Source: WHSW01 sp963767285 (GTDB taxonomy: Bacteria; Actinomycetota; Thermoleophilia; Solirubrobacterales; 70-9). From it: a stretch of DNA of 64,000 bases. The notes under the pieces were generated by a model. The model was not told the DNA's origin. It was given only the letters and a program-made list of their open reading frames with translations, and searched no databases. Of the stretch, positions 41,267 to 48,828 are shown piece by piece. The stretch is taken from NCBI GenBank assembly GCA_963767285.1, contig CAVYDJ010000004.1:806001-870000 (forward strand), in the 5' to 3' direction. Made by a program: the position numbers and the translations under genes. The first letter of the stretch is position 1, and every line of letters starts with the position of its first letter.

Positions 41267-42333
41267 GCATTTCCCGAGATCCCAGCATCACCGCGGGCGG
41301 CGGGCTCGACGACCCGATCGCCACAGACCCGATCGCGGAGGCGCGCTTGGGCGGTGACGAGGAGCTCGACCGCTCGCTGCGCCCGCGCCGGCTCGCCGAC
41401 TTCGTCAACCAGGAGCAGGTGACCAGGCAGCTCGAGGTCTTCATTGCCGCCGCCAAGGGCCGCGACGAATCCCTCGACCACGTCCTGCTCGCCGGGCCCC
41501 CGGGCCTGGGGAAGACCTCGCTCGCCCACATCATCGCCGCCGAGCTCGGCGCGCCGATCGTCCAGACGGCCGGCCCGGCGCTGGAACGCAAGGCCGACAT
41601 TGCCGCCTTCCTGACCGCGCTCGAGCCGGGCTCGGTCTTCTTCGTCGACGAGATCCACCGTCTCAATCGCGCAATCGAGGAGACCCTCTATCCGGCAATG
41701 GAGGACCGCCAGCTGCCGATCGTGCTCGGCCAGGGCGCCGGCGCGCGGACGGTGACCCTCGACCTGCCTTCGTTCACGCTCGTCGGGGCGACCACCCGCG
41801 CCGGCCTGCTGACCACCCCGCTCCGCGATCGCTTCGGCGTCTCACAGCGCCTCGAGCACTACGAGCCCGTGCATCTCGCCGAGATCGTCCGCCGCTCGGC
41901 GAGCATCCTCGGCGTGGAGATCGACCCCGAGGGCGAGCGGGTCATCTCGGAGCGGTCGCGCGGGACGCCGCGGGTCGCCAACCGGCTGCTCAAGCGCGTC
42001 CGCGACTACGCCCAGGTCGGCGGCGAGGGCGTGATCACCGCCGAGGTCGCCAACGGGGCGCTCGATCTGCTCGAGGTCGACGCCGGTGGCCTCGACCGCC
42101 ACGACCGCACGATCCTGGAGACGATCGCCGTCAAGTTCTCCGGCGGTCCGGTCGGCCTCTCGACGCTCGCCGCGGCGGTCGACGAGGAGCCGGAGACGAT
42201 CGAGGACGTGTACGAGCCGTATCTGCTCCAGCAGGGCCTGATCAAGCGCACCCCGCGCGGTCGCGTCGCGACCCCGCGCGCCTTCGAGCACCTCGGCCTG
42301 CCGGTGCCCGAGCGGGCCGCGTCGCTGTTCTGA
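41263..42333 (+). CDS. ruvB: Holliday junction branch migration ATPase RuvB
   Basis: 356 residues. A AAA+ motor: Walker A 'GPPGLGKTSLA', Walker B 'FFVDEIHR', sensor 1 'LVGATTRAG', arginine finger in 'LRDRFGV', and a C-terminal winged helix ('GRVATPRAFEHLGL'). An extra 25-residue N-terminus precedes 'LRPRRLADFVNQEQ'. The start is GTG overlapping the ruvA stop. Completes the ruvCAB operon. Confidence 0.97.
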   Translation: MSISRDPSITAGGGLDDPIATDPIAEARLGGDEELDRSLRPRRLADFVNQEQVTRQLEVFIAAAKGRDESLDHVLLAGPPGLGKTSLAHIIAAELGAPIVQTAGPALERKADIAAFLTALEPGSVFFVDEIHRLNRAIEETLYPAMEDRQLPIVLGQGAGARTVTLDLPSFTLVGATTRAGLLTTPLRDRFGVSQRLEHYEPVHLAEIVRRSASILGVEIDPEGERVISERSRGTPRVANRLLKRVRDYAQVGGEGVITAEVANGALDLLEVDAGGLDRHDRTILETIAVKFSGGPVGLSTLAAAVDEEPETIEDVYEPYLLQQGLIKRTPRGRVATPRAFEHLGLPVPERAASLF

Positions 42334-42362
42334 GCCGTAGCGAGCGTTTAGGTGCCCATCGC

Positions 42363-42368
42363 TAGGCT
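42363..42368 (+). promoter_or_regulatory. -10 element of the zinc-ribbon/PAS gene
   Basis: TAGGCT ends 7 nt before GTG 42376, supporting that start over an in-frame ATG at 42352. Confidence 0.5.
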
Positions 42369-42375
42369 TCAGCCC

Positions 42376-42858
42376 GTGCCGTTCTTCATCTGCCCGAACT
42401 GCGGGAATCGAGAGCTCTCCGGCGAGCGGACGAGCCTCAGCCCGCGCCCGAAGTCGTGCTCGAAGTGCGGCGCCCCGTTTCTGTTCGAGTTGCTCGACGA
42501 TTACTACCCGGCCCCGGACGCGGCGTTCTTCATCTGCGACCAGGAGGCCCGGCTCCTCGACGTCGGACGCAACGGCTTCGAGCTCACCGGGCTCAAGGAC
42601 GAGCAGGTGATCGGGCGTCCGGTGCGCGAGGTGCTCGGCCTGCAGTGGATTGACGGCGGCGATGGCGGCGAGACGGCGGACGCGGACGGCGACGGGAAGA
42701 CGGATCCGATCGAGACGACGCTCGAATGGGGGGTGCGCTCGCTCGGCAAGCGGGTCGCGGTCAACGCCGAGGGGGACCTGCCCGCGGAGGCGGTCGCCGA
42801 CCTCTTTCCCGCCTACGACGACGACGGCGGGCTGTTGCTCGTACTGACTCCTCAGTAA
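42376..42858 (+). CDS. zinc-ribbon plus PAS-domain protein
   Basis: 160 residues. Residues 1-35 hold two C-x-x-C pairs ('FFICPNCGNRE' and 'SCSKCGAP'), a rubredoxin-type zinc ribbon. Residues about 45-100 resemble a PAS domain ('AFFICDQEARLLDVGRNGFELTGLKDEQVIGRPVREVLGL'). The remainder is acidic. There is no output domain, so it may be an adaptor that transmits a redox or ligand signal. It sits between ruvB and secDF; I know of no function for this combination. Confidence 0.72.
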   Translation: MPFFICPNCGNRELSGERTSLSPRPKSCSKCGAPFLFELLDDYYPAPDAAFFICDQEARLLDVGRNGFELTGLKDEQVIGRPVREVLGLQWIDGGDGGETADADGDGKTDPIETTLEWGVRSLGKRVAVNAEGDLPAEAVADLFPAYDDDGGLLLVLTPQ

Positions 42859-42870
42859 GCGCGCGGGCAC

Positions 42871-45771
42871 GTGGGCAAGCGCCGCAACAGCCTGATCATT
42901 CTCGCGCTCGTGCTCGGTCTGCTGGCCGCGTCGATCTACCTGATCACGGACAAGCCGACCGTGCTCGGCCTCGACCTCGAGGGCGGCACCGAGCTCGTCT
43001 ACCAGGGCCGCCCGAGTCCGCAGGTCCCCGAGATCACGCCCGAGGACATCGACCGGGCGATCGAGATCATCCGCGAGCGGGTCGACTCGCTCGGCGTTTC
43101 CGAGCCCGAGATCTCGCGGATCGGCCAGGACCAGATTCAGGTCGACCTGCCCAACGTCTCCAACGCCGAGCGCGCCACCGACCAGATCGGGACCACCGCC
43201 CAGCTCGCGCTCTACGACTTCGAGCCCAACGTCATCCCGCCGAACCCGGACATCGCCAACCCGGAGGACCGGCCCTACAACCGCCTCATCGACGCCGTCG
43301 AGGCGGCCGCCGAGGAGGAGCCGGTCTCCGACGAGGAGTGCAAGGCGCAGGGCTGCACGGCCAGCGGCAACACGTTCTACCTGTTCGACAAGAACACGCT
43401 CGAGCCGATCGGCTCACCCTCGGAGGTGGAGGCCGACCTCTACGCCAACCTCCCGCCGGGGACCGACAAGGAGGACACGAGGGTCGTCGCCGTCCCGCAG
43501 GGCACGATCGTGCTCTTCCGCGCACCTGACGACGACCCCGCGACCGAGGACGTCGACGAGTCGGAGGGGGCGCGCCAGTACTTCGTCCTCCAAGACAAGC
43601 CGGGCCTGACCGGCGACCAGATCACCGATCCGAAGCCCGGCACCGACCAGTTCAGCCAGCCCACCGTCGACTTCAACTTCACCGACGAGGGGCGCGAGAA
43701 CTTCGCCAGGGTGACGGCGGAGATCGCCAACCGCGGCCTCGACGAATGCTTCGCCGCCACCGGGCAGCCGTGCGGCGGGATCCCCTCGGCCCAGGCCGAG
43801 CAGTTCGCCGGCTCGTTCGCGATCGTCCTCGACGGCGAGCTGATTTCGACTCCGATCATCAACTTCGTCGACAACCCCGCCGGGATCGACGGCCGCACCG
43901 GCGCCCAGATCTCCGGGGTCACCGCCCAGGAGGCGCAGGACCTGGCCGAGGTGCTGAAGATCGGCGCGCTGCCGATCAAGCTCGCGCTGATCAGCCAGTC
44001 GACCGTCTCGGCGACGCTCGGCCAGCAGGCGCTCGACCAGGGCCTCAAGGCCGGCCTGATCGGGCTGGCGATCGTCCTCTGCTTCCTGATCTTCTACTAC
44101 CGCTTCCTCGGCGTGATCGCGGGCCTCGGGCTGATCGTCTACGCGATCTTCTACTTCGCGATGATCAAGACGTTGCCGATCACGGTGACGCTGCCGGGAA
44201 TCGCCGGCCTGATCCTGACGATCGGCGTCGCGGCCGACTCGAACATCGTCATCTTCGAGCGGATCAAGGAGGAAGCGCGCGCGGGGAGATCCATGCTCTC
44301 GGCGATCTCCGAGGGCTATCGCAAGGGGATCGCGACGATCATCGACGCGAACGTGATCACCCTGCTGACCGCGTTCATCCTCTTCGGGCTCGCGACCGCC
44401 GGCGTCAAGGGCTTCGCGCTCACGCTCGGGATCGGGACGATCGTCTCCCTGCTCACGGCGGTGCTGTTCACGCAGGCGGTCCTCGCGCTGCTCGGGCGCT
44501 CGAAGATCCTCCGCTCGCCGGCCTTCCTCGGCGCCAGCGGCGAGGGGCACGAATGGAGGTTCGACTTCACCCGCCTGTCGAAGTACTTCTTCTCCTTCTC
44601 GGGCGTGATCCTCGCAGTCGGCGCGATCGCCTTCGCGACCAAGCAGCTGAACCTCGGGATCGACTTCGAGTCGGGGACCAGGATCCAGGTCGCGCTCGCC
44701 GAGGCGCCGAGCGTCGACGACGTCCGCACCACGCTCCAAGACGGCGGCATCGACGAGGCGGAGACCGCGAAGATCCAGGAGGCCGAGAACCCCGACTTCG
44801 GTGAGAACGTCCTCCAGATCTCGGGCGACTTCACGGTTGACCAGACCAACGAGGCCAAGACCCTGCTCGCCGACGCCTACGGGCTCGAGCAGGGCGACGA
44901 GAGCTTCGACTCGCAGACGATCGGGCCGACCTTCGGCGAGCAGATCGCGCGCAAGGCGCTGATCGCGATCATCTTCAGCCTGCTGGTGATCTCGGCCTAC
45001 GTCGCGATCAGATTCGAGGCCAAGTACGCGGTCCCGGTGCTGATCGCGCTGGTCCACGACATCCTGATCACCGCCGGCATCTATGCCCTTCTGGGGGCCG
45101 AGGTCTCGAGCGGAACCGTCGCTGCCTTCCTGACCATCCTCGGTTACTCGATGTACGACACGATCATCATCTTCGACCGGATCCGCGAGAACGTGCCGCG
45201 CATGCCTCGCGCCGCGTTCTCGCAGATCGTCAACCGCTCGCTGAGCGAGGTCCTGACCCGGTCGCTGATCACCGGCCTCTCGACCGTCTTCCTGATCGGT
45301 GTTCTCCTGTTCTTCGGCGGCGAGACGCTCCAGGACTTCGCCCTGGCGATGCTGATCGGGGTTGCGTCCGGTACGTACTCGTCGATCTTCATCGCCGCCC
45401 CGGTGCTGACCGAGTGGAAGGAACGAGAGCCGGCCTACCGCTCCCGCCGCGCCCGGATCGAGGAGGCGATGGGCCGGGTTCCGACCTTCCCCGAGGACAA
45501 CGTGGTCGCGAAGATCGACGAGGCCGAGCGCCACGTCCCCGCCCCGGCAGCGACCGGCGACGGCGCCGAGGCCGCCCCGGAGCCCGCCGCGGCTCCCGTC
45601 GCGATCGCCGAGCCACCGGTCGAGCGGGCGGCCCCGGTCGAGCCGACCGCCGAGGAGGCGGGCGAAGGTGTCGCCGGTCGCCCCGACGCCGGCGCGGAGC
45701 GGACCAAGCCGTCGTCGACGGCGGGCAAGAAGCAATCGCGGCGCCGCCGCAAGCACGGGAGGAGTCGCTGA
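42871..45771 (+). CDS. secDF: fused protein translocase subunit SecDF
   Basis: 966 residues from GTG 42871. SecD half: TM1 'LIILALVLGLLAASIYLI' then 'GLDLEGGTELVYQ', the large P1 periplasmic domain with 'VDLPNVSNAERATDQIGTTAQLALYDFEP', and TM2-6 with 'GVAADSNIVIFERIKEE'. SecF half from about residue 555: 'FDFTRLSKYFFSFSGVILAVGAIAF', 'LGIDFESGTRIQV' and 'GYSMYDTIIIFDRIREN'. SecDF uses proton motive force to pull exported proteins out of SecYEG. The last 110 residues are a disordered Ala/Pro/Glu region with a basic end ('KKQSRRRRKHGRSR'). Fusion is unusual for actinobacteria, which mostly keep secD and secF separate. Confidence 0.94.
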   Translation: MGKRRNSLIILALVLGLLAASIYLITDKPTVLGLDLEGGTELVYQGRPSPQVPEITPEDIDRAIEIIRERVDSLGVSEPEISRIGQDQIQVDLPNVSNAERATDQIGTTAQLALYDFEPNVIPPNPDIANPEDRPYNRLIDAVEAAAEEEPVSDEECKAQGCTASGNTFYLFDKNTLEPIGSPSEVEADLYANLPPGTDKEDTRVVAVPQGTIVLFRAPDDDPATEDVDESEGARQYFVLQDKPGLTGDQITDPKPGTDQFSQPTVDFNFTDEGRENFARVTAEIANRGLDECFAATGQPCGGIPSAQAEQFAGSFAIVLDGELISTPIINFVDNPAGIDGRTGAQISGVTAQEAQDLAEVLKIGALPIKLALISQSTVSATLGQQALDQGLKAGLIGLAIVLCFLIFYYRFLGVIAGLGLIVYAIFYFAMIKTLPITVTLPGIAGLILTIGVAADSNIVIFERIKEEARAGRSMLSAISEGYRKGIATIIDANVITLLTAFILFGLATAGVKGFALTLGIGTIVSLLTAVLFTQAVLALLGRSKILRSPAFLGASGEGHEWRFDFTRLSKYFFSFSGVILAVGAIAFATKQLNLGIDFESGTRIQVALAEAPSVDDVRTTLQDGGIDEAETAKIQEAENPDFGENVLQISGDFTVDQTNEAKTLLADAYGLEQGDESFDSQTIGPTFGEQIARKALIAIIFSLLVISAYVAIRFEAKYAVPVLIALVHDILITAGIYALLGAEVSSGTVAAFLTILGYSMYDTIIIFDRIRENVPRMPRAAFSQIVNRSLSEVLTRSLITGLSTVFLIGVLLFFGGETLQDFALAMLIGVASGTYSSIFIAAPVLTEWKEREPAYRSRRARIEEAMGRVPTFPEDNVVAKIDEAERHVPAPAATGDGAEAAPEPAAAPVAIAEPPVERAAPVEPTAEEAGEGVAGRPDAGAERTKPSSTAGKKQSRRRRKHGRSR

Positions 45772-46055
45772 TGGCAGCGCTGGTCTGGTTCACGACGGGC
45801 GTCGCGCTGTGGCACTTCACCGTCTTCCTGCCCGACCGCTGGTGGGCCGGGATCGTCGGCGCCTTCCTCGGCGCGTCGTTCGGCGCCATGATCACCGGCG
45901 CGATCGCCCAGATCGCGATCGGCGAGTCGATCGGCGAGACCGGGATCGAGACGGTCCTGTTCGCGATCCCGGGCACGGCACTGGGCCTGGCGCTGATCTA
46001 CTGGATCGGCGTCCGCCAGGAGCCCGAGCGCCTCGCCGCCGAGCCGGCCGCGTAA
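45771..46055 (+). CDS. small two- or three-helix membrane protein
   Basis: 94 residues from ATG 45771, which shares one base with the secDF stop and has GGAGGAG upstream. Hydrophobic segments 'LVWFTTGVALWHFTVFL', 'WWAGIVGAFLGASFGAMITGAIA' and 'TVLFAIPGTALGLALIYWIG' suggest three short helices. It resembles the YeaQ/transglycosylase-associated size class but lacks its glycine pattern. Tight coupling hints at a role with the Sec machinery, which is unproven. The 104 bp to recJ contain a CGCGGG/CCCGCG hairpin near 46111-46127. Confidence 0.7.
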   Translation: MAALVWFTTGVALWHFTVFLPDRWWAGIVGAFLGASFGAMITGAIAQIAIGESIGETGIETVLFAIPGTALGLALIYWIGVRQEPERLAAEPAA

Positions 46056-46147
46056 GCGACCTGCGATCGAACGACGAGATAGTCGCGCTGAGGCCGACTT
46101 TCTCGTACCTCGCGGGATCGGCCCGCGGTTCCGTCCTCGCCGCTTCC

Positions 46148-46153
46148 TAGCGT
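46148..46153 (+). promoter_or_regulatory. -10 element of recJ
   Basis: TAGCGT ends 6 nt before GTG 46160. Confidence 0.45.
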
Positions 46154-46159
46154 GGGAGC

Positions 46160-48700
46160 GTGTCGGAAAGCGCCGCGAAGTCCTTCAGCGTTGACCCCTT
46201 CGACTACCGCGAGGCGCGGGCGCTGATGGACGGGCTCGGCCTGGCCGAGCCGGTCGCGGTGACCCTGGTCCGTCGCGGGCACCGCACCGTCGAGGACGCG
46301 CGCGCCTTCCTCGAGGCCGCCGACGACCACGACCCATTCCTGTTCGCGGCGATGGCCGAGGTCTGCGAGCGGATCCGCGCGGCCGTCGCGGCGGGGCGGC
46401 GGATCACCGTTCACGGGGACTACGACGTCGACGGCGTCTGCTCTACCGCGATCGTCGTCCGAGCCGTCCGCGAGCTGGGCGGCGACTGCGATTGGCTGAT
46501 CCCCGGACGCCAGGAGGACGGCTACGGCCTGACCCTGGCGACGATCGAGCGGCTGGCGGCCCGGGGAACCTCGCTGCTGGTCACGACCGACTGCGGGGTC
46601 GGCTCGGTCGAGGAGGTCGAGGCTGCGCGGGCCGCCGGGATCGAGGTGATCGTCACCGACCACCACCAGCCCGGCGAGACGCTGCCCGCCTGCCCGATCC
46701 TGCACCCGGCTCTCCCCGGCTATCCCTTTTCGGAGCTTTGCGCTACGGGGGTCGCCTACAAGCTGGCGGCAGCACTGCTCGGCGCTGAGGCGACCGAGCG
46801 CGAGCTGGACCTGGTCGCCCTGGCGACGGTCGCCGACTTGGTCCCGCTGTGCGGCGAGAACCGCGCCCTGGTCCGGCGCGGGCTGGCGGTGGCGCGGCGC
46901 GCGCAACGGCCCGGGATCCGGGCGCTGCTCGCCGTCTCGTCGCTGGCACCGGAGCGCCTCGACGAGGGTGACGTCGCCTTCCGCCTCGGGCCACGGATCA
47001 ACGCGGCCGGTCGCCTCTACCGGGCCGACGCCGGGGTCGAGCTGATGCTGACCACCGACCAGGCCCGGGCCGACGAGATCGCCACCGAGCTGGAGCGGGC
47101 GAACCAGGAGCGCCGGGCGATCGAGCGCGAGGTGGTGGACGCCGCCGAGGCGAGCCGGCGCGAGCTTCCCGAGGAGCTCGCCGACGCTCCGGGCCTCGTG
47201 CTCGCCGGGACCGGATGGCATCCGGGCGTAGTCGGGATCGTCGCCTCGCGGATGGTCGAGCGCCACCGGCGGCCTGTCGTCCTGATCGCGCTCGGCGCCG
47301 ACGGGTCCGGCCGGGGCTCGGGGCGCAGCGTCCCGGGCTTCGACCTGCTCGCCGGGCTGCGGGCGTGCGAGTCCCACCTGACCCGCTACGGGGGGCATCG
47401 CGCCGCCGCCGGGCTCGAGATCGAGGCCGGCGAGGTTGACGCGTTTCGCGCCGCGTTCGCCGCGCACTGCGAGGCGGCGCTTGCCGACGTCCCGGCGGCC
47501 GGGGCGGAGGTCGTCGACGCCGTGGTCGGCGGCGAGAGCCTTGGCCATGACGTCGCCGAGCAGCTCGCCCGGCTCGCCCCGTTCGGGAAGGGCAACCCGG
47601 CGGTGCGGTGGCTGGTTCCGGCGGCGAAGGTCGGCGACGTGCGCCCGATGGGGGAGGGGGACCGCCACGCGCGCTTCACGCTGACCAGTGGCCCGAGCCG
47701 GGCGCTGGGGGTCGCGTTCGGCGTCAACGGCTCCCTGGCGGCGGCCGCGGCCCAGCCGGTCGATGTCTCGCTCAGCCTCGAGCTCAACGAGTGGAACGGT
47801 GCGATCGAGCCGCGGGTCGTGCTTGGCTCGGTCTACCGGCTCGACGAGGACGAGACCGCGCCGGCCGAGCTGGACGAGACCGAGTTCTGGGCTCGCCACG
47901 AGCGCGAGCTGGAAGGAGAGCTGTCGGCGTGGCCGCCCGCGCTCGAGAGTGGCGCGCCCGTCCGCGAGGTCGTCGTGCGGCGGGGCTCGCCGACCGCGGC
48001 GATCGCCGCGCTCGCCTCGAGCGGCGAGACCGTCCTGGCGCTGTGCGCCGACGCCGTGCGCCGCCGGCGGCTGGTCGAGGGCGCCGCGCGACCCGCCCGC
48101 TTCGGCGGTGGAGAGGTGGCGATCGTCTCCGCACGGCTTGCCGACGCCGCGGTCGCGGCGGCCGAGACCCGCGTGATCGCGGCAGGGTCCGGCGTGGTGC
48201 TCGCCGACTGGGCCGCGCTCGGCCGCGACCCGGGGCTCGCCCTGCGCTGCCGCCACGTGGTCGTCATCGATCCGGCGCCGTTCGCGCATCTCGACCGCCT
48301 GATCCAGCGCGGCGACGGTTATCTGCACCGCTTCGCGGACGGCGACGAGATCGAGTTCTCGCAGCGCGTGCTCGCCGACGAGTGGCCGTCGCGGAGCTCG
48401 CTCGCGGACCTCTACCGAACGCTTGGTGCGCGCGGTGCGGACGGCCTCGATCCGGCGACCGTGCGCCGCGTCCTCTGCGGCGAGGGCCGCGCCCATCCGC
48501 ACTCGCCCGAGGTCGCGGCCCGGGCGGCGCGTGTCCTGGCCGAGCTCGACCTCCTGCGCTGGGACGGTTCGGGCCCAAATCGAGCCCTCAGCGTCGTATC
48601 CTCGTCGGGGACGGATCTGGAGCGATCCGAGGCGTTCGTCGCCTACCGCGATCGCTACGAGGAGGGTCGGCGATACCTGAGCGAGCGAAGACAGACGTAG
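46160..48700 (+). CDS. recJ: single-stranded-DNA-specific exonuclease RecJ
   Basis: 846 residues, long for the family because of an additional C-terminal region. RecJ degrades 5' single-stranded ends in repair. DHH-superfamily motifs: 'ITVHGDYDVDGVCSTA' (motif I), 'LVTTDCGVGSVEE' (II), 'VIVTDHHQP' (III, DHH), 'LATVADLVPLCGENRALVRRGL' (IV), and the DHHA1 glycine-rich 'GSGRGSGRSVPGFDLLAGL' with 'YGGHRAAAGLEI'. The last 250 residues ('ETVLALCADAVRRRRLVEG', 'RHVVVIDPAPFAHLDRLIQRG') look like a helicase-like or nucleotide-binding remnant, as in other actinobacterial and Deinococcus-type long RecJ. The rel gene follows directly. Confidence 0.95.
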   Translation: MSESAAKSFSVDPFDYREARALMDGLGLAEPVAVTLVRRGHRTVEDARAFLEAADDHDPFLFAAMAEVCERIRAAVAAGRRITVHGDYDVDGVCSTAIVVRAVRELGGDCDWLIPGRQEDGYGLTLATIERLAARGTSLLVTTDCGVGSVEEVEAARAAGIEVIVTDHHQPGETLPACPILHPALPGYPFSELCATGVAYKLAAALLGAEATERELDLVALATVADLVPLCGENRALVRRGLAVARRAQRPGIRALLAVSSLAPERLDEGDVAFRLGPRINAAGRLYRADAGVELMLTTDQARADEIATELERANQERRAIEREVVDAAEASRRELPEELADAPGLVLAGTGWHPGVVGIVASRMVERHRRPVVLIALGADGSGRGSGRSVPGFDLLAGLRACESHLTRYGGHRAAAGLEIEAGEVDAFRAAFAAHCEAALADVPAAGAEVVDAVVGGESLGHDVAEQLARLAPFGKGNPAVRWLVPAAKVGDVRPMGEGDRHARFTLTSGPSRALGVAFGVNGSLAAAAAQPVDVSLSLELNEWNGAIEPRVVLGSVYRLDEDETAPAELDETEFWARHERELEGELSAWPPALESGAPVREVVVRRGSPTAAIAALASSGETVLALCADAVRRRRLVEGAARPARFGGGEVAIVSARLADAAVAAAETRVIAAGSGVVLADWAALGRDPGLALRCRHVVVIDPAPFAHLDRLIQRGDGYLHRFADGDEIEFSQRVLADEWPSRSSLADLYRTLGARGADGLDPATVRRVLCGEGRAHPHSPEVAARAARVLAELDLLRWDGSGPNRALSVVSSSGTDLERSEAFVAYRDRYEEGRRYLSERRQT

Positions 48701-48828
48701 CACCCGGCGACGGCGATCCCGACTCGCTCGACCGGCGCGGCCACATTCAGGTCGGCACCGAGGACGCCCACGGCCCGGCGGCCCCCGTCAACGCCATCAC
48801 GAAGGGCCTGGCGCCCGAGGATCGGGCG

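Noticed and set aside
47608..48660. Long open frame inside recJ continuous with rel
   Set aside because: Arg/Gly-rich shadow of the recJ frame; high GC keeps alternative frames open.
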